A stretch of DNA of 64,000 bases from Girardinichthys multiradiatus (lineage: Eukaryota > Chordata > Actinopteri > Cyprinodontiformes > Goodeidae). The translations under genes and the position numbers were made by a program. Under the pieces are notes generated by a model. The model had not been told where the DNA came from, searched no databases, and saw only the letters and a list, made by a program, of their open reading frames with translations. The stretch lies in contig NC_061806.1 in NCBI RefSeq assembly GCF_021462225.1, positions 23,456,144-23,520,143 of the forward strand, read 5' to 3'. Shown one piece after another: positions 49,011 to 60,738 of this stretch (its first letter is position 1; each line of letters starts with the position of its first letter).

Positions 49011-49194
49011 ATGGCCCTCAAACACATGCCTCTTTTTTATTCATGGCTCCACTCCACTTGATCTCGCTCTACTCTGTGCTGAGTGGACTGGAGCTGGCCA
49101 AAGTAGAGACTATAGAACCCTGATTATGCTTGAGGGACTGTAGATCCTTTCTACCTTAAGAACACCTTGAAATGAGCTGGAGAGTGGTGCCAGA

Positions 49195-49490
49195 TGGATG
49201 GATGGAACTAAAGGTGGGTTGTAAGGTGGTTCTGGGTTTAAATCTAAATCACCTTTCTGCGTGTAGTCTATTGTTTTCTCCATGCATGTGTGGGTCCTCT
49301 CCTGGTACCCCAGAACACACGCATGTTTAGTTATTTCTAGGCTCTAAGCTACCCTTTGTGTCTCTTTGTTGTCCTATGGTAGACTGGTGAACTGTCCAAA
49401 ATGTGTTCTGCCTTTCACCCAAAGACAAGATGGGCACTAACTCCCCCAAGACTCTGGGTGGATAACACAGGTGTATGAATGAATAGATGA
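49195..49490 (+). mobile_element. Decayed SINE-like element
   Basis: The order 'ttctgggtttaaatct', 'tgcatgtgtgggtcctctcc', 'tggtagactggtgaactgtc' and 'gtgttctgcctttcaccc' follows the element at 23493-23859 with heavy divergence. The family assignment is fairly safe; ends and target duplication are not preserved. Confidence 0.55.
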
Positions 49491-49936
49491 ACCCAAAGTA
49501 AGGTGTGGCTGATCTAAAACCTTGACAATACGGTGACGACAGTTATAAGAAGTTGACGCCAGTCATCTTCCCCATTATGATCATTCAAAACTGCTGTGAT
49601 CAGGCTCTTGAGCCCATAATTTGGGAAAGATCAGAACTAATATATATAGTTCCACAAGGATCAATTCTCTTATTTCTATTCTCTCTACAATACTCAGTAT
49701 CTTCATTAAATTCTTCATTTTGCATCCACAAACTCCTGCCAAACACATTACATTTGTATCGTGATGCAGAAATAGAACCATGTAGCCAGTATCTTAGGGA
49801 ATCAACAGCTAGTAGAAAATAAAAGATTGACGGTGGGGAAGAAAGAGGGATAAGACATTAACGTGAGCCCAGCAGTAGTACTGTATGACACATTTCATCA
49901 GCCCCTGTCTTCACCATATCTCCCTAATGGGACCAC

Positions 49937-49940
<4 letters not shown>

Positions 49941-49981
<41 letters not shown>
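49941..49981 (+). repeat. (GT)n-(GA)n microsatellite
   Basis: About 28 bp of GT is followed directly by about 13 bp of GA. Confidence 0.95.
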
Positions 49982-50150
49982 CCGCCCCATCAGAGAAACT
50001 CGGTGCACATGCACGTGTGTGTGTATGATAGAAATAGAGACTAAATGGGCTTCTGGAAGGACTGACCCTCCTCATTCCCACCACTCTGTCAGAGAGACTG
50101 ACTGCTTCACTGGAGCCTGGCCACTGGCATCGTTCTGAGCACTGAAAAAA

Positions 50151-50173
50151 CCACACACACACACACACACACC

Positions 50174-50221
<48 letters not shown>
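50151..50221 (+). repeat. (CA)n microsatellite
   Basis: About 70 bp of CA with one 'cccgca' interruption near 50172-50177. The GT run 170 bp upstream on the same strand is its complement, so the two could pair. The Cys/Val repeat frame on the minus strand is an artefact. Confidence 0.95.
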
Positions 50222-50225
<4 letters not shown>

Positions 50226-50229
50226 AAAG

Positions 50230-50660
50230 CTAGAGAAAGGCTTTTCCAGGAGTGATGCGTTAGCCTACTTAAATGGAACCAAACCCGAGGTAGACACCAT
50301 TAAAAAGCTGAAATGAAAATAAATTGAGGTCATTCCGCATTTACATGCAGTACAGAACAAAAATGTGACCAAGCACATTTGTTTATGGCAAAAGCGAACA
50401 AGCTGCAAAACCAACCTGAATGCATTCTGTCTAGTTCGTCATCACTTGTAATTATGATTCATGTCAAGATAAACAGCCAAGCACATATTAGTACGCTTCA
50501 CCCTGCTTCAAGTGTGGGAAAGCGTGGAACACGAAGTGCTGTTCTTGGTGTAAACGCAGGTTTCAGGCAAAGTGTAATTACTCTTGGTGACATACCTTAC
50601 ATGACTAATGAGCAGAGGTTGGGTGATGGGCTTCTGGCTCATTTGTAACCGGATGGTAGG
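50230..50660. other. Candidate conserved non-coding block
   Basis: The block is complex, free of repeats and has words typical of developmental enhancers, such as 'cttgtaattatgattcatg' and 'aagataaacagcc'. The 89-codon frame at 50379 has no domain. This is a judgement of texture only. Confidence 0.25.
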
Positions 50661-50664
50661 TAAG

Positions 50665-51375
50665 GCTTCAGCTCTAGCAAAATGTGGTTGACATATAAAG
50701 ACTAAATACTCATACAAGGCTACTGTCTGATTAATCCCCCCCGCAAGAATGAGTCAGGGAGAACCCATGGATGGAAGAAAAATATTATTACATCAAATAA
50801 TTTAATTGCCGTTTCTATCGTGAATTCATATGCTGTGATGCACACAATGTCCTTTAAGATGCTGCAGCTAATCTCATGTCAGTCTCAAGTTACTGCAATT
50901 GGGAATTTAAAAATGCATTGAATCAATTTTCCATGGTGGAATGATGCTACAACCCTGAATTTTACTAATTTTTAAAAACTAAAACTGGATGCAGAAGTTT
51001 GACTTTGTATTTTCTATATTTCACGCGGTGTAAAAATTAAATGTACAAACGTGCACGCCTACTAACCCTTAAGAGGTCCATGAAAATAAAATTTGTCCTC
51101 AACGACACAAAAAGTTCCAGTTTAACACCCTTTAAAAGCCTGTTTATAATAGAAATAGAATAGAAAGAACCAGTCTTGCCCCTTAGTGGGGAAATTAAGA
51201 TTAGCCAGATTCAGTACGTTTAATCAAAATAAAGAATTATTAAAAAATTACATTTTCAGTGGCACATTTTTTTTTGTCCCTGAGAACAAATGTGTCATCT
51301 TGAGTATAAAAGCCATTTTAAACTGATTGAAGGAACGGAGATCATAAGTCTAAAAATAATTTTAAATAAATATTT
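50665..51375. other. No gene or repeat recognised
   Basis: AT-rich sequence without a supported feature. Confidence 0.3.
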
Positions 51376-51529
51376 CCAGTACATTTGAGCTATAACACAT
51401 TTAAAACAGCCATAATTGCTTACCAAATGTCATCAGTAAGCAATCTCTTAATGACTAATTTGTGTGATAACTTCAAAGATTCTAGCATGAATCTGGATTG
51501 TTCTTTGGCCTCTTTATATCTATTCCTGG

Positions 51530-52210
51530 CACGGACTCAAATTGTAGGCATCAACCATAACTGTTCAATAGGTTTAGGGTCAGGGCCATACCAGAATCTG
51601 CCAGCCTGATTCCATTCCATGATGCGTGTTTGGAATGAAATTCCTGTTAAAATACCCTTAACCAAATCTAACCCTAATATTACTAACCTTTTATACATCC
51701 ATCTGAACCAAACCATCACCCTGAGATGAAAGAAAATTGAAGAAACACCAGGAACCACCCAGGAAACACTGATGTAGTAAATGAAAAACTGCTGTAACAC
51801 CAGTGACACTGTTTACAGTAACGCACGTTTAACAACATAACCTGTAAGAATGCAGACCAAGAATGACAGGCTCCAAAACACATCTTCAAGTACGACAGAA
51901 GTTGGAGCTCACCTACAAGGAAAAGCAAGATGCTTTAGCGATAAAGGTTTCATAGTCAGAAGAGACCTGTATATGGCCAAAATAAGTATGCTTGGTGGAG
52001 TTTAGGTAAGAGTTTCAAACATTAGAACAACATAGTAACTGTCAAGCATGGTAGTGGCAGCATCATGCGGTATGTATTTGTTGTTGCCAGAGTACTGGTG
52101 CTTTGCAGAAAGTGGATAAAATAATGGAGGACTACCTAAAAATTGTCTCTGATTATTAGATTCTAAAGTCATCCAAAACATGATCATCTTAAGTGCTTGA
52201 ATAGAAGGCA
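51530..52210. pseudogene. DNA-transposon relics, probably Tc1 type
   Basis: At 51565-51625 the text 'aataggtttagggtcagggc' resembles the reverse complement of the Tc1 P-D-L-N-P-I block. At 52036-52070 the plus strand encodes VKHGSGSIM, the block just after the first catalytic region. The two parts seem to have opposite directions, so they are probably two relics side by side. No open frame remains. Confidence 0.4.
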
Positions 52211-52214
52211 CCTG

Positions 52215-52420
52215 TATTTTTTATTTTGTTTCTTGAAGACTTTTGACTTCTCAAGCAGGAGGCTTCTTGAGTTCTGATCCTGGATTGGGAGTATCTGGAT
52301 TTTAAGTGGTACTAAGAATGACCAGAGTAAAGGATCCCTCTCTGTTTATACAAAGGTGGCCTCAGATTCCTAATGTCCTAACACTTATTACCCAGCCGGA
52401 TTATTTTCACCCTGGTGGTT
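52215..52420. repeat. Possible Penelope-like 3'-end fragment
   Basis: The phrase 'cttgaagacttttgacttct' with 'caggaggcttcttgagttct' resembles the segment that ends Penelope-like elements in fish and has a counterpart near 19960-20010. No coding part is recognisable. Confidence 0.3.
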
Positions 52421-52429
52421 TTATCAGCC

Positions 52430-54740
52430 ATTAAAACATAGAAACATGTGACCAAAACAACTTTCATGTTGTTCTTTTTATGAACCATTCCACAAGTGAC
52501 AATAAGCCTAACGACTTACAGGAGGAAAATGTGGGTCAGAAACCTTTTGGACTTTAACAGAGCCCTTTTGTGGATCTACGACTTATCAGCTGTGAATTCC
52601 CGACCTATGATCACAATTTAGGAGGCCTTTTGGATGAGAGGTAAAATGGATTCAAAAAATAAGGAAAAGTCCAGTTACCTTGGGTTTAAGCACTTAGAAT
52701 TCACCTCAAATCAACAAATACATGATTGAAACCTAGAATGGATAAAGCAACCTAAGATTAGGATTTTTTTTAAAACAATATGGACTAAGCATAAAAGCTG
52801 TTTGTATCAGGAAAACTAATATAAGAACCAATATAAGTAAACTTTACCATTGATAATAACATTGGTCAAATATCCTCCTAGAATTATATCAGAACCTTGA
52901 AGATGGGTTTCAAAAGTGAATGGCCGAGGAACATCTTTGTAAGGGACATCTAACCTAATATTAGTGGTTAAATGTGGCCCTTTGTGGATTAGAGAAAAAT
53001 TGATAATAAATTCAAACTGTTGCATCCAATTGTGGTTTTTAAAAATAACTAAAGTTGCTTGCTGCACAATTAGCCCACAAAATGATGAAAGAAAAGTTTG
53101 AATGAATCATTAAAAAACCTAAATATGATGTTGATGCATCCTATTAAACCAAGATTCTTTATGTTTGCATCAAATTTAAAGGCTACACCAAAATGTAACA
53201 ACAAACCTTCAGTACTAAGACTCATAAAATGGAGCTAATACATTGTCAGTAAGATCAGACTGCTTAATGAACTTTCATTGAGTTTATTAAGTTTAATCAC
53301 TGCAATTACAGGAATTGTTGCCACATAAGCAGATGTCTGATCTGCATGCTAAATCTCTCTGCAAGGTTTCAGCTATAAAAGTTTAAGACTAAAAGTTTAC
53401 ATTCAAGAAGATATTTATTTTGTCGAGAGAAAAATGTGGTTTAGTTTATGCAAAACGTCACATAAATTCAAAGATGTTATGAAACTGCAAACATCATGCA
53501 GCATTTTTTATTAAGCAAAAGATTGATTTACATTCTGCAGTAGAAATCTTGAAAAAAAAAAAAAATTCAACAAATTCAACAACCCTTTAAAAAACTATAA
53601 TGTTCATGCACCCTTCTAGTGGGTTTAACAATAGTAAAAACCATTACACAAATATTCAACATAACTGAACCAATACAAAAAGAAGTCTTTCCATTTTTCT
53701 GATGTCGCAGCTCTTGTAGCTGTAATGGTGAGCTTTTAGATAACAGGTGTCATGTTTGAAGGTCTATTAGGCCCGACTTTTCATTGTTACACATGTGAGC
53801 GAGTCGCAGCGCAGGAGGGTCCCGATGTACCAAAGCATGATAAAAGCCCCTGGTTGAGGGTACGAGTGTTCTAATCATAATGGTTTCTTTGACATGTAGT
53901 CTTTTTTACAAGAAGTCGCAAGGTTGTGGGAGAAAACATATGCTGAAAGCTGCAAAATCTGTCTCACATTTCACAAGGCATTTCAACAGCAGAACACAAT
54001 CAGACCCAGACTTTAAGATCTCCATTCAGTTAAAGGTAAACAAGGTTGGGAATGAGTGCTATCACAAGGCTGATTGTGTATTTGGTATAGCCTTTCATGT
54101 ATTTTGTAACAAAAAAGTGATGAGGAAAAGTTCCTAAAACAAATGTAAAGAAGGAAGACAACTTTTCCAAGAAAAACAACACAGAGCAAAAGCACTTAGG
54201 CTAAAACTGCGGACAGAAGATCACTCTTTGCAGCTTGGAGTCCAGTTGCACAAAAACTTCTGAACAACCTTCATATTTCTTAAAACAAAATAAACATGGA
54301 AGAACATTTCAGTGTTCTCTGCTCCCCTCTTTAAGCCTTTAATTTCTACTTAAATGAAAGAGCCTGATTGTATTTGCAGCGCCTCTCCTGAATGTGTCTG
54401 TCTGCGTGCAGCAGGTGCACTGTGGCGTTCTGTATTCTGCACACATGTTCAATCAGGACGAGGGCTTTGCGGATTCTAATCTCACACTTTGTGATCTCAA
54501 GATATCTACGAGGAGAGCTCTGTGCACTAGAATGTGAGGAAGGGGTTTGTCTGGAGCTGCAGCAGCAGCAGATTTACATTTTTCTATTAGTGGTGGAAAA
54601 CAAAGGGACGTGACTGTGCAGAATAAGACAGGCACAGCTCAGTCCTGACTGTGTGAGGTGTAAAGAGAGGCTGATTGTCTTTGCTGTAAGGTTTAACGGG
54701 CAAATTATGAAAAATTCTGCTTTTTATGACCTTTGTGGTT
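52430..54740. other. No gene recognised; complex patches at 53780-53880 and 54380-54640
   Basis: This region lies 3' of the TRIQK-like exon on its strand and could hold a long 3' untranslated region or downstream regulatory DNA. The 53780-53880 patch is GC-richer and open on the minus strand (TLVPSTRGFYHALVHRDPP), but it has no known domain and no splice sites that I trust. The 54380-54640 patch contains a CAG-rich run near 54559-54570. Confidence 0.25.
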
Positions 54741-54934
54741 TCACAGAAGTGATGCACCGATCAATCGGCCCAGTGATTGGAGTTCCCAGGACCTTTGATG
54801 CATAAACAGAATTGTACCCATTTTTGATGTTTTATGTTTCACTGTTTGTTTGTTTGTTTGTAGATGTTGTCAACATTATGTTGTGCTATTTTAAATGATT
54901 ATTACTTTAATTTTTAGAGGTACTTAAAAAAAAA

Positions 54935-55082
54935 AAAAAAGCCCATCTAGGGTCAAGTGCCGCAAATTAGCTGTTGCTATTGCACTATGACGCAAACATG
55001 GGACTGCTGTTTTGTTCAATTGGTCTATGTCTATGTCAATGTGTGTCTGGCCCGATCAAATAAACTTCAATAAATAAATAAA
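54935..55082 (+). mobile_element. LINE 3'-end fragment with AATA-rich tail
   Basis: The sequence 'tcaagtgccgcaaattagct' followed by a body of about 100 bp and the tail 'caataaataaataaaata' resembles the 3' end of L1/Tx1-type LINEs of fish. It is a short, 5'-truncated remnant. Confidence 0.4.
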
Positions 55083-55137
55083 ATACTCCTTTCTTTTCTG
55101 TTGGATTTAAAACTCCCTTAAAGAAAAAACACAAGTT

Positions 55138-55145
55138 TTTTTATT
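55138..55145 (-). terminator. Possible polyadenylation signal of the TRIQK-like gene
   Basis: The plus-strand 'tttatttt' is AATAAA on the minus strand, about 420 bases past the stop codon. Other AATAAA words exist further downstream, and an intervening repeat makes the choice uncertain. Confidence 0.2.
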
Positions 55146-55564
55146 TTATGGCCAATGTTGAAATGTCAAAATTTTACATTTAACGGTTGAAACAAAACAG
55201 TTCAGCCTGTGTGTGTTTTAGACCATAAAAAAAGAGTTGGTCAAAATCTAAATTGGTGGGTTAAACCAAAACAAAGACAAAAAAAAAAAAAAAAATCAGT
55301 ATTGGCCCAGACAAGACCGATCGATCCATCTGTATTCCAAAGTATAATTGTTTGAATTACAACAATAAGTCAATGATAACTTACAACAACAAAAGGCAGG
55401 AAAGCAATGATTTAAAATTAACCAAACCAAAGAAAGTGCAACTTTCCTTTGGGGCTGAATGAGAAATATTTCTGACACATTTGCGAAGGTTTTATCTACT
55501 AAACATTCTTGTCTTTGCTCATAAAAACAGGACCCAAAGGTGTTGGTTTACTGTCCACAATTCA

Positions 55565-55672
55565 TTAATCCATGTCCACATCCAGGTTAATCTCGGTGCT
55601 CAGGTTCAGGTAGAAGAAGGCGTAAACGCAGAGCACAAAGAACAGAATTGCTGCGACAACCAGGAATGCATC
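55565..55672 (-). CDS. triqk: TRIQK-like terminal coding exon
   Basis: Read on the minus strand, a strong splice acceptor (pyrimidine tract 'tttcttttctttgtag', AG at 55673-55674) opens a 35-codon frame that starts DAFLVVAAIL and ends EINLDVDMD before TAA at 55565-55567. The frame holds one membrane-spanning segment, FLVVAAILFFVLCVYAFFYL, followed by a short acidic tail. This layout and the words VAAIL, YAFFYL and the L-D-x-D end match the C-terminus of TRIQK, a small single-pass protein of the endoplasmic reticulum with N-terminal QxxK/R motifs. Those motifs should lie in upstream exons at higher coordinates, but none was found in the window. Phase at the acceptor is assumed to be 0. The assignment rests on family memory. 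Confidence 0.65.
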   Translation of the reverse strand, partial: DAFLVVAAILFFVLCVYAFFYLNLSTEINLDVDMD

Positions 55673-55679
55673 CTACAAA

Positions 55680-58600
55680 GAAAAGAAAAAGTTTATATAT
55701 TATTTATTTATCCAATTTCCAGATTTTCAACACGCTGTGTTACATACCTGAGAAACAGTTTTTCAAATTACCTTATAAGAATAAAAATCCAATGTTTGAA
55801 TAGTTTTTAAAGTAAATAGATTACAGAACAAGGCCTGCAAAAATCAAAACCAGTTAAAGGTCTACATGAAAATGAAATGAAAGTGGCATTTCATTAAAAC
55901 AAAAGCAATACTAAAGTGATTTCTCCCTTGGTTCTCTGAGCTCTTTTGAGCAGAAACGGCAAGTCTTAGTAGAAGAGTAAACTTGAAGAGTACCATCAAA
56001 GGATTGTCGGGACTTTGCAAAATTAGGCACAAAACTTTAAAGGAGAGGGACTAACATGTTTAAATGTGTATGGACATCAAGGCCAAATCCCACAATGCAA
56101 AACACACAGGAACAAGGGGTGTTTATAGTAATTAAGCTATTAATTTTACAATCGAAAAACAGTTAACATTTATTAGTTATAGGCATGGGCCACATTTAGG
56201 TACCAGGGTATACTAATGTTTACGAGCAAAGGTTTAAAAACAGCGAAGATTTCCCGCTGTATTGTTAGTTTATGTTTTTGTTGCCGTTTATTCATATTAG
56301 TACAAGGAACACATGATTCGATTTTGGTGGGGATGTGGAGCACCATCTGGATCCAGGATTATTTTGAATGATTCTTTATCATTGCCTGACAACCTCCTGC
56401 ATGGTTCCTCACCCTGTCACCAGCTGATATGGAGTGGCCAGGAGTCATCCAGTGTAGAAGAAAGCTAACATGCATCAGTGACCCTATTGCCTTGGCGGAG
56501 GTCTGCGCTCTGTGAGTACTTTTCTAGTTCCTATTGTTTTAATGATGCGTTGCTCTACACTGCCAGCCAGTCATGGCCGAATAAGGCTCCCACACTTTTC
56601 CCTCAAAAGATGAGCCTTTTGGAAATATTTGTGTGCAGCCACGAAGGACAAACTAGCACAAGTCCTGTTAAGAAAGATAAGCTTGTTTTCTAAAGTGTTT
56701 GAATTTTACTCATTTAGTTATTTATTGCAAAATCTGCTAGTAGAAAAAACCAAGAAGCCATTGTATTGTTGAAATAAACCGATTTGGGCTCTCCAGGAGG
56801 CAGACGATAGCTGAGAAACATGGGCGCTTGTTTTTCATATGACTAGTTTGAGGAATGCCAACACTGAAATGGCTACATTTTCTACACTTCTGCTTTCAGA
56901 TTTTCATTTGTTAGCTTGCAATAGTCTCAGTGTTACTTTAGGAATAGCAGCAAAGAAATGAGCAATTTGTTCCTAATTTCGTTTTAGTCTTTCTCAAAAT
57001 TGAAAAAGAAAAACTCAAATTAAACATTATAGATCGTATTTTTACAAACAGCATTTTTTAATAATGTTATTTTCATTGAAACAGAAATAATTGATATTCT
57101 GTTTTAAACAAATGTTTGCGTCAATAGTAAAACACCACCAGATCCTAGTATTTTTACTTTATCATACCATAAGAATCACGTAAGGGCCCATGCTTTAGTA
57201 CTTTAAGTACCTTACCTTTAGTACCTTAAAAAGGCAATTCAGCAGCTTTTGAGATGCATTTTTAAGCATTTTACATAAAATATTGACTCAATGCAGTATT
57301 GGTTGAGTGATTTTCTGTCCAAAGGTAAGAGGAAGTAACGAGACAGGAAAAAATAAAAACATTCTTGGAATTTATATTCTGATTGTGTCTTAACCCAGCA
57401 AATTATCTGTTCATATCTGAATAATTTATTCATGTTTGTCTATACTCATTTTCCACATGGTTTCAGGTAAACAAATCTGCCGTGTCACACACTAGCAGTC
57501 TGTATTTATTTCAGTTTTTACCAAGCTTCGTTTTCTACTCTTTCTTTTTTAACTTTAATGGCTTTTCCATCTAATTGCGGTTCTCAGTTTTGTTTTTGGG
57601 ACGTTCATGTATATTGGCTCTCTTCAATAGCCAAGTAGTTTTCTATATGTGGACTAATGGGAGTAATTTGTTCTAGTCTGGCACAAATTGAATCAGCTTG
57701 ACCTAATTTGACTAAAATAGGCTAAATAGATTAAAATGAAAAATGACCCGATTCAAAAATAAAACTGTAAAATGGACACTGCAGGCTTTTGTGCTTCAAG
57801 ATATTTGTGTGGATGTTTCGCTGAAATAGACAAAGGAGATAAAGATTAAAAACTTGACATAAAAAAATAAACAAATGTTTCCTCTCCTTTTGATCAAATA
57901 TAGATCTATGACCTTAGTCTCCATTAAAATGGGAAAAAAAGTTATTGCAGTTTATTCTACTACCTACAACCCTTGTGTAGTTTTTGGATTATATAATTCA
58001 TCTATAAAAACACATACTCATGCATAATGTAACCTCCTCTTTGGCATGGTTCTAAAGGGATATTTCTATAATAATCACTTCTTTCTTCTTTTCCCAGCAG
58101 AGGAAAAACAGAAGCTGCTGTGCTGACAGAAGGCCAAAACACCAAAGCAGATGTGTTTACTTGTGTATACCTGTGTTTGTATGGAAATGCTTTTACATTC
58201 TTTAAAGTAAAACAAGCCTCCACAGTGGGAGTTCAGTTCCTGATGGCTTAATCTGCACAATAATGACACAAACACCCAGCTGATCCACGGCAGGAAATTG
58301 TCACATGTTGAAATAAAAGTGAGTAGGTGACAGTGATTCATAATTAAAAAAAAGAAAAAAAGCAAATATGCTTTGAGACGAGGAATTACGGAGCTCATTC
58401 TAAAGTAATACATTTTATGTACTTGTTTAATACTTATGGATTGCAAATTAATGAGACTTCTACTAAAAGAATTAGCTTATGCTTTCTTTACATAATAATT
58501 AAAAATATGCAGGATGACTGTTTTATTGATTGATGCATGAGTCTACGTTTGTCTCTTCACATGTTTTAAGCACATGTGTCTCTAATGTTATGAGTTTATT

Positions 58601-59035
58601 CTCTGAGATAAAACAGGCGCCACAGTCTGACTGATCCACGTCAGTCCTACATACAGCATTCTCCACAGTTATTGGGGGAAAAAAACCAAATTCCTTTTTT
58701 ATTTCACCAGGATAAATCACAATTCAACCTTGAGAAGATTTGTTCAAGGCAACAAGGAAAAACTATTGACCTAAAACTACCCATATCAGACAATATTTGC
58801 CCTGTCAGACCAATTATTAAGTTTAAACCAAGGTTGCGTGAAGACCCATGTTTATCTTGACTTTAAAGACAGTAAGGAGGATGGAACACGAGTTAAAGAA
58901 AAATAAATGCTCTCCAAAGCTCACTCTAAAAAAACGGCAGCAAATAGTGACGTATTAGGGTCACTAGGCGTCCATTTCAACTATTAGATACTATCTGCAT
59001 TCTGAACAGGTTGCCTGGGCAGCGTGCCAGAAAAA
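55680..59035. other. Intron-like region upstream of the TRIQK-like exon
   Basis: By orientation this should be intron of the TRIQK-like gene. It is AT-rich and I see no second exon with matching motifs. Frames such as 58075-58446 on the minus strand have no domain. No mobile element is recognised. Confidence 0.35.
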
Positions 59036-59039
59036 AAAA

Positions 59040-59133
59040 AAACCTTTTCAGTCACAAATGCAACGATGTGGTGTTTGCTAAATGATGTTAGGACTAAACT
59101 GTAAACGTGTGCCTTGGTCAAATGAGACTAATA
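59040..59133 (+). pseudogene. Old Tc1 relic, left part
   Basis: The last bases encode WSNET (59115-59129), the Tc1 block WSDET with the first catalytic Asp changed to Asn. The relic stops at the TA target of the younger element and continues at 60739. Confidence 0.6.
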
Positions 59134-60738
59134 CAGGTCCTTCTCAAAATATTAGCATATTGTGATAAAGTTCATTATTTTCCATAATGTAATGATGAAA
59201 ATTTAACATTCATATATTTTAGATTCATTGCACACTAACTGAAATATTTCAGGTCTTTTATTGTCTTAATACGGATGATTTTGGCATACAGCTCATGAAA
59301 ACCCAAAATTCCTATCTCACAAAATTAGCATATTTCATTCGACCAATAAAAGAAAAGTGTTTTTAATACAAAAAAACGTCAACCTTCAAATAATCATGTA
59401 CAGTTATGCACTCAATGCTTGGTCAGGAATCCTTTTGCAGAAATGACTGCTTCAATGCGGCGTGGCATGGAGGCAATCAGCCTGTGGCACTGCTGAGGTC
59501 TTATGGAGGCCCAGGATGCTTCGATAGCGGCCTTTAGCTCATCCAGAGTGTTGGGTCTTGAGTCTCTCAACGTTCTCTTCACAATATCCCACAGATTCTC
59601 TATGGGGTTCAGGTCAGGAGAGTTGGCAAGCCAATTGAGCACAGTGATACCATGGTCAGTAAACCATTTACCAGTGGTTTTGGCACTGTGAGCAGGTGCC
59701 AGGTCGTACTGAAAAATGAAATCTTCATCTCCATAAAGCTTTTCAGCAGATGGAAGCATGAAGTGCTCCAAAATCTCCTGATAGCTAGCTGCATTGACCC
59801 TGCCCTTGATAAAACACAGTGGACCAACACCAGCAGCTGACACGGCACCTCAGACCATCACTGACTGTGGGTACTTGACACTGGACTTCTGGCATTTTGG
59901 CATTTCCTTCTCCCCAGTCTTCCTCCAGACTCTGGCACCTTGATTTCCAAATGACATGCAGAATTTGCTTTCATCCGAAAAAAGTACTTTGGACCACTGA
60001 GTCCAGTGCTGCTTCTCTGTAGCCCAAGTCAGGCGCTTCTGCCGCTGTTTCTGGTTCAAAAGTGGCTTGACCTGGGGAATGCGGCACCTGTAGCCCATTT
60101 CCTACACACACCTGTGCACGGTGGCTCTGGATGTTTCTACTCCAGACTCAGTCCACTGCTTCTGCAGGTCCCCCAAGGTCTGGAATCGGCTCTTCTCCAC
60201 AATCTTCCTCAGGGTCCGGTCACCTCTTCTCGTTGTCCAGCGTTTTCTGCCACACTTTTTCCTTCCCACAGACTTCCCACTGAGGTGCCTTGATACAGCA
60301 CTCTGGGAACAGCCTATTCGTTCAGAAATTTCTTTCTGTGTCTTACCCTCTTGCTTGAGGGTGTCAATAGTGGCCTTCTGGACAGCAGTCAGGTCGGCAG
60401 TCTTACCCATGATTGGGGTTTTGAGTAATGAACCAGGCTGGGAGTTTTAAAGGCCTCAGGAATCGTTTGCAGGTGTTTAGAGTTAACTCGTCGATTCAGA
60501 TGATTAGGTTCATAGCTCGTTTAGAGACCCTTTTAATGATATGCTAGTTTTGTGAGATAGGAATTTTGGGTTTTCATGAGCTGTATGCCAAAATCATCCG
60601 TATTAAGACAATAAAAGACCTGAAATATTTCAGTTAGTGTGCAATGAATCTAAAATATATGAATGTTAAATTTTCATCATGACATTATGGAAAATAATGA
60701 ACTTTATCACAATATGCTAATATTTTGAGAAGGACCTG
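59134..60738 (-). mobile_element. Young Tc1 transposon, nested in an older Tc1 relic
   Basis: The 1605-bp element has 200-bp terminal inverted repeats (59134-59333 and 60539-60738) that differ at only two positions. It sits in a TA dinucleotide duplicated at 59132-59133 and 60739-60740. Each inverted repeat contains two related copies of a 'caaaatattagcatat'-like word, one at the tip and one at the inner end, as in Tc1 elements of the IR/DR type where these are transposase-binding sites. The length is normal for an intact Tc1 element. The gene inside has two stop codons. Confidence 0.92.
59412..60410 (-). pseudogene. Tc1 transposase gene with two in-frame stops
   Basis: From ATG at 60410 to the stop at 59412 the gene is one frame of 332 codons, the usual length. 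It starts MGKTADLTAVQKATID with a paired-like DNA-binding region (helix-turn-helix around SERIGCSQSAVSRHL) and a GRKR-like motif. The DDE nuclease has FSDESK (Asp 146), IFQYDLAPAH (Asp 236) and DLNPIENLW (Glu 271), with 34 residues between the last two, so DD34E is intact. A TAG at codon 103 (60102-60104) probably replaces a Gln codon and a TGA at codon 187 (59850-59852) a Trp codon. No frameshift is seen. The element therefore probably lost activity recently. Confidence 0.9.

Larger units (their letters stand above)
54750..55330. repeat. Possible hAT-derived repeat around the LINE fragment
   Basis: The left part has 'gatgcaccgatcaatcggcc'. The right part, read on minus, has 'ggatcgatcggtcttgtc' and 'ggccaatactgat'. 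Both resemble the ends of a common 'gtgcaccgat' repeat of fish, also glimpsed at 61801. The match between the two ends is loose and no target duplication was found. Confidence 0.25.

Noticed and set aside
49911..50216. Frame of alternating Cys and Val, then alternating His and Thr
   Set aside because: It is translated GT/CA microsatellite.
60006..60450. Plus-strand frames of 95-109 codons
   Set aside because: They are antisense to the Tc1 transposase gene.
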